Source of the DNA: Bigelowiella natans CCMP2755
Taxonomy: Eukaryota; Cercozoa; Chlorarachniophyceae
Assembly (NCBI GenBank): GCA_000320545.1
Contig: ADNK01003064.1
Span: 1-64,000 of the forward strand
Reading direction: 5' to 3'
Length of the DNA stretch: 64,000 nucleotides
Part shown: positions 1 to 11,817 of the stretch, in pieces
How positions within the stretch are numbered: the stretch's first letter is position 1
Layout: every line of letters begins with the position of its first letter
Program-made: the position numbers and the translations under genes
The notes under the pieces: generated by a model
Database searches by the model: none
Told to the model about the DNA's origin: nothing
Seen by the model: only the letters and a program-made list of their open reading frames with translations

Positions 1-114
1 CCTAACCCTGACCCTGACCCTTACCCTTACCCTGACCCTGACCCTTACCCTGACCCTGACCCTGACCCTGACCCTGACCCTGACCCTTACCCTGACCCTG
101 ACCCTGACCCTGAC
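1..114. repeat. Telomeric / telomere-adjacent variant hexamer tract
   Basis: Nineteen hexamers in unbroken register: one CCTAAC, fourteen CCTGAC and four CCTTAC. The C-rich strand reads inward from the left edge, the correct orientation for a left chromosome end. On the complementary strand the units are TTAGGG with TCAGGG and TAAGGG variants. Only the first unit is canonical, so this is probably the proximal variant zone of the telomere, with the canonical array lying further left or lost in assembly. It creates a spurious minus-strand Gly-Gln reading frame. Confidence 0.9.
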
Positions 115-339
115 CCCTTTGTCGTTTTTTTTTGCCAGTTTTCCTCGCCAGGATCCTCGTTTCGATCTTTGTTTGGATCTGTTTTTTGTTTTGGTCCTGG
201 CAAATGAGCATTGAAACCCCTTTGAATCCAAACCCCACTGTGACCTTGTCCCTGTCCCCAACTGAAACTCCAATCAGTTTGTTAATCCATGATGTTGGGA
301 TGATCGACACAGCTAGCTAGTCTAATCACGGCAACATTG

Positions 340-1110
340 AGAGTTTGATGTGACCAATGGCGCAGTTCAAAGCATGCCACGTCAAGTCAAAGTGTTGTGT
401 TGCATTGTCCACTAGGATCAATGCATGTGGAAATTGTTTCTCAGTGCATCTAGGATTCGAGGACCGCCACACACGCATTCTCTCAATTCAGGCAACTTTG
501 GAAAGGTGGCCAATTTTGCTCATTCAAAAAACAATTGATTGTGCACGGTGCATGAAAAATTGGCCCAATCTAGCAATCGCTGGCACGTGCATGTCACACT
601 GGTGCAGGCACACCCGTGTGCCAAACGGTTTGTCACATGCACGCGCGTGTGAAGCGTTGGGCTGCACCAAACTTGCTGAGTTTTTTCGTCGTGCATTCCC
701 CCCAAAAATTGTCATGATCTGCATGCTGATCTTGGCGACTAGCCGATTGTGTTTGCTACAGCTAGCAGTGCGGCATGAAAATTTTTTCAGCCGAGCCGCG
801 AAACAAGCCAATGCGATTCAAACCAGAGGTTGTTGTCATTTTGCGAATTGCCACGGCGCGCTCAATTTGGAAAGTCAACCAGACACCCAATCTTTGTCTT
901 TGCTGTGGTTCTTGTGGATCATGCAACGCACATCCACACAAAAATGCACTGTGGTCGTCGCGGCCGTGCTGCCATGGTTGCACACCAGGTCGATCAATTG
1001 GTGCAATCTGAATCATTGCATCATTCGGACAATGCTGATTGTTGTTTCTCTGCATGGTCGGTTAACCATGAATTGATGTTGCTAATGTGACTTGTTCCTG
1101 CAGAACATCA
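340..1110. other. Subtelomeric TGCA-rich block, no supported gene
   Basis: About 0.75 kb with many GCATGC, TGCATG, CACGTGCATG and GCACGCG words and no microsatellites. It lies between the telomere tract and the 3' end of the minus-strand RING gene. A plus-strand reading frame of 239 codons (357-1076) is open here, but open frames occur in several phases on both strands, the translation is unusually Cys/His/Trp-rich as expected from TGC/CAT-rich DNA, and no domain is visible. I read it as non-coding 3' flank like the other blocks of this texture. Confidence 0.55.
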
Positions 1111-1151
1111 TCTTTTTCTACTTGGTTTTTTTTTCCATCTCATTTTGATGA

Positions 1152-1382
1152 CTATGCAACAAAAATTGTGTGAGCTGACATGACTGTTGCATCACATTTT
1201 GGACAACGAAAACTGCTCTGTGACTTCTTTCTCTCTTCTTTTGCACACGTGACACACAAAGCTACATGACCGCATGGAATCATGCACACTTTAGCAATGT
1301 TCTTTTTGCATTTTCCGCAGCCTGATGACAATGTCGATTCCTCATCTCTTGAATCCACTCCCTCCTTGATAATGGCACTCAT
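1152..1382 (-). CDS. RING-type zinc finger ORF (second, downstream RING copy)
   Basis: A 76-residue frame holds a complete RING-HC (C3HC4) pattern: CGKC, then IPCGH, LCVTC and finally RCPKC, in the spacing of IAP/MGRN-type RING fingers. Such domains bind two zinc ions and usually recruit E2 enzymes for ubiquitin transfer. The frame begins just after the stop codon of the neighbouring RING exon and shares short DNA stretches with it (for example TGGACAACGA and CATTTTGATGAC), so the two look like a local tandem duplication. It may be a separate short gene, an alternative last exon or a decaying copy. The Met used may not be the real start. Confidence 0.55.
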   Translation of the reverse strand: MSAIIKEGVDSRDEESTLSSGCGKCKKNIAKVCMIPCGHVALCVTCAKEERKKSQSSFRCPKCDATVMSAHTIFVA

Positions 1383-1394
1383 AAGGTCAACGTG

Positions 1395-2689
1395 TCAATT
1401 AGAATATTTGTTCACTTTCATTTTGATGACATGCTTCCTCCCCACATGTTTAACCTTTGCTCTCTCACTTCCTCGTATCTTTAATACATCAGATGTCACG
1501 GTCCTGCACACTGGACAACGAGGGTCTTTGTTCTCGTTTTTTGCATTTTTGTGCAATGTTTTGGCGCAGCTCTCACAACATACCTAGTATGAACAAAACA
1601 AAGTCTCATACACCATTGAGATTTAAAATTTCTATTTGTTGGGCTTTTATCACTCAATTTCCTTATCTTTTATTACTTCAACTCTAACATCGTACCGCGT
1701 GATGGCATGGCAGGAAAGCCGTGTTTCTATCCCTTTCGAAGCAGACAATGCATTTTGTGCTCCTCTTTGTGTTATCATTAGCACATTGCTGATGTTTTGA
1801 GTCAGTCTGAAATATCCACAATTAGCGTAAGTCATTCCTATTTCAATATTATTATATGTACAAATAAGCAGCAAGCCAGTGAAATATTATATATATATAT
1901 ATATACATATAGAGTAAAAGAGAGGAGAAGTCGATGAACTTATGATTTTATAAGAATCCTGCGGTTTTCATCTTTCTGCGTGCTTACTAAGTGTTGTGTG
2001 TAACATTACCCCTTCAAGATGCTTACTACTCCATATTTCTGGGCATTCATCGAAGTATGTTGATGATGGTGATGATGATGATGATGATGACGATGATGAT
2101 GAATCCTCTAATTCTTCTTGATTCCCATAGCTATAAGAGCTACGACTAGCTTCATCACGGTAGGAATAGTGATGGCCTATCTCATTTTCATTCCTTAGAT
2201 ATATAATTGGAGCATGAGAGGATGCGACTGAGCCTGTTCCCGTCCCATTTCTTGTGACTTTATTGTTTGTTCCCACAGCTTTTATCTTTCGTCCGTTGGC
2301 AGTGTTGTTGTCGCCGTGAATATTTATACAAACCTTTAAGTTAAATACCACACGCATCACGGAAAAGAACAGATTAGACCAAATCCTTTGATTTTCTTGC
2401 GCGTTGGGATAATATCCCTCTCAAAAAGGAATTTTATTTATGAATAATCGAAGGCTATTTCTGATATCGTGACTAAATTTCGCAATATTGAAAATTCTCC
2501 TGTTCGAAGTAAGTGAATTACTTGTGTATTGTATCATCTCTATTGTTGTCATTTATATTTGCATATTTACCCCTGAGATTGAATTGAAGCTACCATATAC
2601 ATCTATATCCACACCTAAATGTATGTGATTCCAACATTCAACCTTTATTCATCTGATTGATGCAAAAATACCATACAGTGTACATTTCG

Positions 2690-2727
<38 letters not shown>

Positions 2728-2869
2728 ATTACATATTTTATAGAATGTAAGGCAGAGTGAGTGCCTACCAGACACATAATTGTAGTCTCCTATCACAGTT
2801 TTTTGACTGCCAAATATTCGTAGATGAGAGCCAACAATTCTCTCCTTAGAACTATATCCGTTGACTTTC
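1395..2869 (-). CDS. RING finger protein with N-terminal beta-helix-like repeats (3' part of gene)
   Basis: Four exons join in consistent phase: about 2776-2869, 2010-2333, 1696-1806 and 1395-1583 (stop TGA). The first two carry Gly/Asn repeats of the type IxGxxN (VIGDYNY, INIHGDNNTANG, AVGTNNKV), suggesting short parallel beta-helix or beta-solenoid turns, followed by a Ser-rich acidic linker. The last two form a RING finger split by an intron: CIVC, LPCHH, then CCESC after the splice, and RCPVC. Donor GTACG and acceptor CTAG restore exactly the spacing seen in the adjacent second RING. Likely an E3 ubiquitin ligase; substrate unknown. The 5' end was not resolved. The repeat reading is inference, the RING is solid. 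Confidence 0.6.
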
Positions 2870-4271
2870 CTGATATACATACAATTTTTTTGCTGATTGC
2901 CCATTTCTTCTCAAATGATAGGCAAAATAGCAGCAGGAAACCAAATTTCCTCTTCTCTAAAACATTATTTCGAATATATCGTTCTTAGAAATAAAAAAGT
3001 GACTGTTTGTAATAATTTTAAGCCACGTGTTGCTGCTTTACCGCGGACCACCCGAACCAACTTGCATAACCGATCTTTTGAATGAGAACCTCTTTCAATA
3101 TAGGAGCAAAGGAAACGTTTCATTTTATACACAAATTTAGCATGTGAGATGAGATAAGGAAGTTAGAAGCATATTCGATTCTTACAATGCAGTACAGGGC
3201 GTGGTGTGTGGCGTGATCGGAGTATGTTGCAAGAATGTAAGAAATAATTATAAGTATGCGATACTCAGTCTTGAGGAATTCGCCCGGATTTGACGTGGAA
3301 CAAACCGAGATAGCATGTCGCACATGTAGATTAAGGAGCGGTTGACAAATTTCAAATAACTCGGAACTTCTCGATAGCCGTTGAATTTCAAACCAGTGAT
3401 ACTCAGCACTATGATGATACGTCGGCACGAAGAAATGTGAAGAACGCAAGGCTTTTTATCTGTATCATATCAGGATCAGTTGTCGTCAGAGTGCCAAAAA
3501 AATCTCCAATCTGAATGTCCTCTCTAACCTGAAAAAGTGAGTGTCTGCTTAGCGAAAGGTAGATTATTTTCGCTCTGCGACACGAATTTAGCAACTTCTA
3601 TCAGAATCCAGAAGGTGAGATGGTGGTGGGAACTAGGTGAAGAACCACAGCTGCATGCTCGTGCAAAGCTTGTTGTACTCGAATGGCTTCAAGGGGGATC
3701 TGTGGACGTTTTGTAATTATACTTATCAGCTCTGTGCATCTTACTCGTTCACGACACATAAAAGGTGTATCACAATTCTCTTTCACAAGTGGCCTTTTGA
3801 CCGAATTGGGTTGTTTAGGTCATTTCCGCATTTTGAGTCTGGGAAAACTGCGAGGAGGAACGTTACAAACTGAAGGTTTTCGATTTTCCATTTTAGAATA
3901 GAATCATGATAGCTGAAGTCATTCACTCTTTTGAATGTTTGTTACTTTATTGTATTTGAAAGAGCTGAACTTCGATGGCAAGTCTCTCCCACGGTGTCCT
4001 TTTCATGGAAATTGCGACCAGATTCATGTGTGAAGAAATATTATAAAAGCCATATTTTATTCGGGAGTCGCCAATTTGAGCTCTTATTTCAACATCGGAT
4101 ATGTCAACAGGATCCAAACCATTGTCGCGAATGGAGGCATCCTTGCGTTTTCTCGTTAAGGTGCTACAAATATCACATATATTTCACAGCACGATATTTA
4201 GTTGGAAACTAAGTTTTAGCAGCAATTTCTATGCCGTTGTTTCTGCTGATTATGCATGTATCAACATATAG
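2870..4271 (-). other. Probable 5' exons of the RING gene and divergent spacer
   Basis: Exon-like minus-strand stretches occur at about 3409-3540 (after a good TTTTCAG acceptor, reading REDIQIGDFFGTLTTTDPD) and 3601-3750 (reading TELISIITKRPQIPLEAIRV). A candidate start codon lies at 3891, followed by ENRKPSVCN. I could not chain them in phase to the repeat/RING exons, so no gene model is given. A (CA)n tract at about 2693-2722 sits in the intron between 2776 and 2333. The next gene runs in the opposite direction, so its promoter probably lies in about 3900-4270. Confidence 0.3.
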
Positions 4272-5397
4272 ATCGTTCGAAGCATGTCCCCAATCCAATG
4301 ATCCTGAGCATCGACGACTCTATGACCACATAGACACCCGCGTGAGTTTGTGAATGTGCATGAGAGGGGGCGTGCATATTAGCAGTGGACTAGAAGTATA
4401 TAATATAACTCCAGTATTTGTTCAAGAATATTGATAAGTGTATTGATCGGTATTCCAGAACTAATTCTTCTCTTCCAATGAATGTGCTGCTATAGGATGA
4501 GCTAGATTTGTTGGTTCTGAGCCATCAGGATACCGTAATAGTCCACGATACGATAATAACATTAATGAGTTGTAATTTAACTATTTATGAAACGTGAATA
4601 AGACATTGCTCAATTACACCAGCTCATGATGACCATCGCTCACATTATCTTCATCATCACCACCATCTCCATTACAAGCATCATTAATTGCTTATTAGAC
4701 TATTCAATACTAGGTCTCAGATACTTTCAGGCTAAAACTTAACTTTAAAAGTAATTATTTTATCCTCTTTTTCCATTTGGTAGAGCATCCCAAGATCACG
4801 GATCGGTATAATTTTGGTGCTCATAATAATCTCGTAGAAGACGTTTCTAAGGATAAGTCTGAGGAAGCAACTGACATTTTAATCGAAGCGATGGTAAGAA
4901 TTAAGATTCGAGTAAAGTAGACCCTTCTTACTGAGCGTAAAACTTGATTATGTTACTCAAGGATGCCATGGATGCTGGAAACAAAAGAGATGCTCTAAAA
5001 CTTGTCACAAGGGTGACTTATAAAACATCGCATTTTGTTATTACATTAGCGATAAACGGAGAGAATCTTTCACATGCCTTACGATGCTAACACCGACTGT
5101 ACTACATGGCAAGATTTTCTTTTTTTATCCTATCCCTTGTGACACAATCAATTGTATATTGGTTGTTAAAAAAATGAATTTAAATTATCTAGGCGATCAC
5201 GATCAAACCAACAATTTCCAGCGTATTAAAAAGGTAAAACATGTTTTGCCTTACTTAGTCAATGACCACGATCATCGTCAATCATCAGTCTCGCTAATTG
5301 ATGTGTGATGCTTTCTCTATTCACCCCCTGAATCATCCTAATTAATATATTTACATGTAAATAGATATATGTGTATACTGGATATATGTATCCGTGC

Positions 5398-5429
<32 letters not shown>

Positions 5430-5871
5430 CCTACGTATATCTAGTGGTAATAATATGGTCCTAAAACACTAACGTCAATTGTTCAGAGCAGAGATTTTAT
5501 TGGAAATGGAGATGCCAAATCATGCATTGGTCTTAACCTAATCCATCTAAGCTATGTGAATAAATGAATGAATGATTTGGTCGAAGAAGATACTTTCTTC
5601 TACCAATACTGAAAACCAGTAAGATAAGTGGCTGAGCACTGCTTTAAATGCTTGTGAGTACTCGTTCAATTATGACCCGTCTTGTCTGACCGTATTTAGA
5701 TAGATTGTGGGAGGGTGTTACGTGAAAACCCTCGATATCCAAGACCATATAAGATTGCAGCTAGGTAACATTTCTCACCCCTTCTCTGTCCCCCCTTTCG
5801 AAACTATCTCGCCTTGGCTACCGCAGCAAACAACTGTAAATAGATTCCTATCAGCATTCGTGCAGTATAAT

Positions 5872-5903
<32 letters not shown>

Positions 5904-5923
5904 TTATATCTTTATATATGTAT

Positions 5924-5976
<53 letters not shown>

Positions 5977-6270
5977 ATCGCACGTATGAAAATATACACA
6001 TACACATACATATGCAGATATAAATATGTAAACATATATACACCTGCGGATGTATGTATGTTTTAGGGCATTTTGTATGCTCGGAAAATGGCAAGAAGCT
6101 TTGCAAAAAGTCTCCAGAGCAAATGAGCTTTTCGCGTAAGCAGCAATTGTGTTCTATTATGTACGAATTATAATCATTAGCACAAAACAACAAACCCCAT
6201 CCATAGGGACGAATCAAGTATTAAGCTTCATAACGACTTGCTGAAGAAGCTGAGAAAGGGTGGCACCTAA
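4272..6270 (+). CDS. TPR protein related to Hsc70-interacting protein (HIP/ST13)
   Basis: Exons at about 4272-4341, 4496-4534, 4784-4893, 4962-5012, 5085-5112, 5487-5529, 5700-5764, 6067-6135 and 6207-6270. The joined C-terminal part reads DAMDAGNKRDALKLVTR, then LTPTVLHGK, AEILLEMEMPNHAL, IDCGRVLRENPRYPRPYK and AFCMLGKWQEALQKV. This follows, motif by motif, the three tetratricopeptide repeats of HIP/ST13, which bind the Hsp70 ATPase domain as a co-chaperone. The protein ends soon after the third repeat, with no sign of the Gly-rich GGMP or DP/STI1 tail of animal HIP. The splice after LHGK lacks a clean GT donor (a GC donor, ATG|GCAAGA, is possible). The start was not found. Confidence 0.65.
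5877..5975. repeat. Compound (CA)n/(TA)n microsatellite in an intron
   Basis: Two CA runs and a long TA run occupy most of the intron between the sixth and seventh readable exons of the TPR gene. The TA part could fold as a cruciform or hairpin in RNA. Similar compound tracts fill other introns of this window. Confidence 0.9.
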
Positions 6271-8043
6271 ACGACACTAAGATTGATTCATAAGAAACGA
6301 AAAATTAAGAGTAGGTTGTAGCACTACAATGCTTGCGGTATGCCTTATTTTCTTCATCTGCTTAGGTGACAATGGTTCCTACACCGCACAGAGGAAGGGC
6401 AACTCTCCTAATGTGCATCAACTTGATTCTGCGACGAAGAAGTTAGTCTGAAATTCATCACATGACATCGGATGAGACGTGTGCATGAGTGTGAAAACAG
6501 GTACACCTCTATGTCAATTGTGCATGACTAGATGACCTGAAATGAGCAAATGCGGGCGACAGCAGTGTGCATGATGTTCACATCACCGCTGCGTTGTGTG
6601 GTCGCATTGCAGCAGCCGTGTGGCGTGGTGATCATTGTCGCGGTTGCACAGCGCAGCAGCTCCATAGCCCTTTTAGGCTACATTGACTCGGTACGCTCCA
6701 CAGCCCTTTTGGGCTACATGCAGCAGGTAGAGCATGCCCCAGTTTTTTCCCTACAACTGCAATGCAATCAGCACATGCATGGATACTCACAAGTCATGGG
6801 GACTCATGAGTCCATGTGCATGAGCAGTGGAAATGCCGCAAAATTCGCATTGCAAAACAAAAACATCACCCACTGCTGAACCAAATTGCTAGAATGACAT
6901 GACAAAAATCATGGGCACAGCAGATGTGAAGCAGCATGGACAGCAGCCACATTGGGATGTTGGGATGACCATTGAAAAGATTTGATCACTTCACTGCATC
7001 CGTCTCACGTGTCTTTCATCAAAGTGATCTGTAGCTGTGTTGAAATGACACATCAGCAAAAAAGTGTCATCGCCAGAGCATTGTGCCATTCTGGCGCTGC
7101 CTGCATCGCGCCATTGCCCACGTCACACACACTTTCGCCGCTGTCAGCTAGCCGCGAACTTGCTTTTCCTTTTCTGTGCGTCCTCAATCATTTCTGTCAC
7201 GTTGATGCCAACAACTCAGAACTCTGCTAGCTCGCGAGAGCCTCATCTTCAAAGTCACTTGCAAACGAAAGGCTGAAGGTTTCTGCCATCGACTGGGGGA
7301 CAAGAAAAAACACTCGAGCTTTCTCCGCTTCTGATGCACCGAATGAAATCAGTTCATCAACGCATCCACGGACTTCGTGCTGCCAATCGCGACTTGGTGC
7401 AGTGTCCGACAGTTTGTTGCTGCATCGATGGCGGCCGGGTGGTTTTTGGGACACACTGTGTGTTCCAACTTTTGATCCTCAGCTCTGGAGCTGTCTTTTT
7501 GATGTGTTCTCGGCGTTTGTCCATCTGGCCTTTCACGCCGCCCGAGAAAATTTTCAAAGTTGAATGAGCAGGAAACTCGTGAACCTTGTCTTTCCAATCA
7601 CCACTCTCGTTCTTTTTTTCAGCGTCAGCCCGCTGCTCAGGGAGACGTCTGGCGAAAAGTTTGCAACCCTTGCAAGTTTCAGCAAAGAACCATTTCTCGC
7701 CATTCAATCCGGTGATGTTTTCAGAATGCTTCTCTGCATGCGCTTGGAAGACCTTGCTCTCAATCGTGACCTTTCACGTGGTTTTTGTTCGTTTCTCATG
7801 AACGTGGATGGAAAGTGACTTGCACGCAGTCCCTTGACTTCCACTGGGGTTTGGTGTTCTTGACTTGCACATTTACTTGCACAGTTGCAGTGGAATGTCT
7901 CGAATGGTTTTCTTTTGGCTTGTTTATCTAAAGTTTTAACACAATTGAGGATGTTGTCGCACCATGAGTCGGCGTGGGGTTTTCAAGAGTGAGACTCATT
8001 ACTACTAACCAACATCCATGTAAGAAGTACCCGTAGTGAAAAG
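6271..8043. other. 3' flank of the TPR gene: TGCA-rich block
   Basis: From about 6480 to 7980 the DNA is richer in GC and in GCATGC/TGCATG/CACTGC words and has no microsatellites. A short imperfect direct repeat lies at 6659-6718: two copies of a 24-base unit ending in GGCTACAT, about 38 bases apart. The minus strand of 7227-7782 has coding-like frames, listed separately. The plus-strand frames here have no recognisable features. Confidence 0.5.
7227..7782 (-). pseudogene. Intronless coding-like minus-strand region, frames broken
   Basis: Two overlapping minus-strand frames look protein-like and would read as one protein if joined by a frame change near 7440. The first includes ESKVFQAHAEKHSENITG and WFFAETCKGCKLFARRL (possible CxxC zinc-binding motif) and a Lys-rich stretch. 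The second ends RDWQHEVRGCVDELISFG through EKARVFFLVPQSMAET to a stop at 7227. I do not recognise the family. The lack of introns, unlike the neighbours, and the broken frame suggest a degraded retro-copy or fragment, but a small intron or a sequencing error could also explain it. Confidence 0.3.
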
Positions 8044-10933
8044 ATGATCAGTCGAAGTACGCTTTGGCGAGTACTCTACTCAAACAGAAACCAGAAAGAA
8101 GAATGAATCCCAGCCCACCGCCCTGCTTATAACACCGATATTAAATCTTCCATTCTCGCTTCTGATTAGATAGAATAGATCAGGGGAAAATAGTATTGAG
8201 CTTAAACTGGGTATAATGATGATATCAACGGTGGCTTGGGGAGGAATCCGATCGAATGCACTTTGAACGGAGAGAGGAGGAAGATGAGTAGAAGATGGGG
8301 CTACCTGAATATCTTATTGCGTCATTTTATCATTCACGATCTTTTCCTTTCATTGGCGTTTACGTGACGCGAAAGATAAAAAATTAGGTGATGATCTGGG
8401 AGAAAATGAGGATTTCACTGAACCGCCTCCGTCAGACCATCATGTAAAACATTTGTTCGCCCTCTCAGATTCAGAACTTCGTCATCAAGTAAATACCGAA
8501 TAGATAAAAAGGGAAACATGTTGCATTTTTGGTATGAATTCAAATATTTGAGAGGTTGTACTTTTGTTATGAAACTTTTGATATGAATTCAAATATCTAA
8601 GGGACATTCATATTACTTTAGGGCCTTTTTGCGATCGAGGGTAACCTATAGTCTCCATTCATCTCACTCAAACAATTGTGCATAGCTTCTTTTGATTGCC
8701 GCCATTTCAGTTGCCTGTGACGAACTATCAATTATATTTTATTGCTTCGAATGCTATGATTTTTTAAACTTCATTTGTGTTCTATGCATGAAGTAACATA
8801 TTTATGATATCGATGCAACAAAGGCTTGAAGTTGATTCGAGAAGTTATTTCCGCTGCAAAAACTTGTCCATTGGCCGTTATTACAAAGTAGTAATTTTAG
8901 CATCAAATTCATCAATTAATGCAAATTTTAAAACCGAATTTTCAGAATTGAGAATACCAAAGGACTACACTTCTACTTCAACAAACATTTTTACGATCAC
9001 GATCAATACCTGGGACACATTTTCTTCACTTTTAACATCAGTTTCGCGACATTTCAAGATGTGACAAAGGAACTACTCCAAGTGAGGAAAAATCATAGTA
9101 TTCTCCAGGATGACGGTACGTCATTATTCAAGATAGTTCATCACCCTCTTCATGAAGGTGATGATTGCGGTAAGAAGGAAGTGGACCATGGCACACTTTG
9201 CTATGGAAGCAATGGTGGTGAAGTATCAAAACGAGTTGAAACAGTTCCAGTGGTTGTGGGTGATTCAAATAGGATTTGTCAATTAACACGATATCGTGGC
9301 TGGAAGGTATGTGAACCACTAAGAATGATTGGCAATGAATAATAACAAGGTTAAAGCCAACACGAACTAAGACACAGAAAGATGATAATAAATGTCCATT
9401 ATAAATGATATTCTTAATGAAAGAAAGTATACGGAACGTCGAAGTGGGATTTGCACAGCAAGTCTGCTTTGAATGTTGAAAAAATAAATTTTCATATCGT
9501 ATATGTGCATCAAAGAAGAATGCATATTTGCAGTAATTTTCTAGTCATTTTTGTATGTCTTCCAAGTTTATGTTATTGAGTATATGTATATTTGCGCATC
9601 ATTGAGTAGCAAGTATAAAGGGAAAACGTGTACATTGTCAGATTGGGTGTATGGCTATATTCTCGAGAAGATCCGTTTATCGTATGGTGACAGCGAATCA
9701 TTATTCATTAGAGTCTCCTCGCCCAATGGCAGCATCTTTATGGTCTTCGTCGCATTGTAACCCTTATTACGATACTGTTAATTCTACTGCTGTAATCAAA
9801 CGTTGGATTGATGCTCTCCTTTCTTCTGATGGCGACAATGAAGTAGATGAATTCAAGCAACAATCAAGAAGAAGGTGGCTGCATCTCGTCCTGAATCTGT
9901 TTACCGAAGTTAAGCTAAATTCAATTTCAGTAGTGAAAGAACACCAAAGGATACAATCATTCTGATTTTAGACCACATCACAAAGGCGGAGGTGAGCATA
10001 CAATCCAACATACATTGATTTTTTGCAATATCCAGGATGTGAACCGTCAACATTAGGTGAGGTGATGTCATGGCTATACATATTGTTTCATCAATCATTC
10101 TTACCATCCATGTACTGAGGGTTGAAAATAGAGTGACGAGAACAGTTGGTTCTTTGTTCGAATTACATAATGAGATACTACCTGTATTTTTTTTATCTTC
10201 TCTTACTCTAGAATATAGGATCTATATTCAAACTGGCAAACAAATTTGGTGTGGCCGGTGTGATCTTGGCTACGGTAGTAGAAAAAAAAAAGAATTATAT
10301 ATTTTCAATACCAACCGAAATATTAGTATAACCAACCTGTTTGACGGTCATGAATTCGTCTATCAAGCACTTATTATTATGTTTGTCGTCGTCGTCGATG
10401 ATATCAATCAACAATAGGGATGCTGTGATCCACTGTATAGGCGCGTAGTATATGAATCAAGAAAACAAACATGGTATTTATAACAGTAGCAGATACTAGT
10501 GGGAAACGATGACAAATGAATTCAGAGGAGAGCGAAATATATTGTTGCCTAAAAACGACAAATTTATAATGGTCTCGATTTGTCTTCCACATAGTATCCC
10601 TATATCGATGCTGAATCCTCTTTCTTAGTACTAATTTTCAATATCGCATTGGATACCCTTTTTATATTCCAGTGATATTTTTAACCCTCCACTCTCAGGT
10701 ACCTTCCTCATCTTGTTCTTTCAAATGAAAGAGACTACGACACCGTGATGTCAGAATTAAAAGTAAAGGGCATCGGCATCACTGCTCTATCGTTATCTGA
10801 TCCATCGAATGGCACTGTCATGACTCCAAACCAGATCCTTTGTGACTATGAGAAGGGAAGGAAGGAAAGAAGGAGAGGTACTAATATCTTCGATCACTTC
10901 AATAGCCATCTTACTCCAAACATACTATAAATA

Positions 10934-10975
<42 letters not shown>

Positions 10976-11657
10976 TATCTTTACACACACACACACACAT
11001 TAATTACAGAAGAGAGGGGAAAGATGTATCAGCAGCACATTGGCAGAGAAAACAGTAAAAGTAATATTGTTGATGGTATCGCACTGGTACTCGGAAATGA
11101 ACATCGAGGTCTTCCAAGGCGTATCATTGACAGAGTTGACAAGGTTATTGCAAATATGAGCGCTATTCTAAAATGTACTGGCGAGAAAAATTGCGATTCT
11201 ACCTAAACTAATGCGTTTGAAAAATATGTATCTTACAGACGGTGAAAATACCAATCAGCGATGCAATTGATAGTTTGAACGTCGCCATGTCGCTATCAGT
11301 GATGCTCTACAAACTGCATCAATTAGTTAGCAGGTTGGTGCATGAAAATCTGCAATGAACCTAGAAACTAGAAATATGTCAAATATACAACTTGAACGAA
11401 ACGCAGAATTCACAAAACGAAGATGGTCGAGTTTGGTGACCTCGTGGATGTGTATGTGCGTTGTGCTGCGTTGTCTTCCCTCCTCTGCTCGCCCTATCTC
11501 CCCAAAATTCAGATGATGTCTTCGACGACATTTCGGAGGAGCTTCGACAGATCAGTGAGGAGGGCTATGAAAGGCAGAGCCATGATGACGACTCGGATTT
11601 TGTAAGGAAAACAGACTTTTTCTCGCGACATCGCGGAATTTACGACGACGACAATGG

Positions 11658-11689
<32 letters not shown>

Positions 11690-11817
11690 GGGTTCAAGCG
11701 TCGTCCTTGGGATGCAGCGTCCGAATCGTAGATGAATGCGCTCATGATGAAGATCGGAACAAAAGAAATTTGTTATGTCTTAATTTGTGCTTCAATGATG
11801 GAAAGTTCAAGCCTTGA
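8044..11817 (+). CDS. SpoU/TrmH-family RNA 2'-O-ribose methyltransferase
   Basis: Exons after 9931 carry the three SpoU motifs in order: ILILDHITKAE and, after the acceptor at 10211, NIGSIFKLANKFGVAGVIL (motif 1); IALVLGNEHRGLP (motif 2, exon 11010-11143); KIPISDAIDSLNVAMSLSVMLY (motif 3, exon 11239-11333). These form the deep trefoil knot that binds S-adenosylmethionine, and the family methylates ribose in tRNA or rRNA. Upstream coding exons lie at about 8340-8489, 9061-9307 and 9771-9918; a possible start is 8044. The last exon (11519-11817) adds an unusual acidic tail with a run of about ten Asp encoded by GAT repeats. Some joins, notably before motif 1 and before the last exon, are not in phase as I read them. 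Confidence 0.75.

Noticed and set aside
2-310. Minus-strand frame of Gly-Gln/Gly-Lys repeats
   Set aside because: It is the telomere hexamer array read in one frame; no start, no domain, no gene context.
357-1076. 239-codon plus-strand ORF next to the telomere
   Set aside because: Overlapping open frames on both strands, odd Cys/His/Trp composition driven by TGCA-rich DNA, no domain, and it lies in the 3'-block texture seen after other genes.
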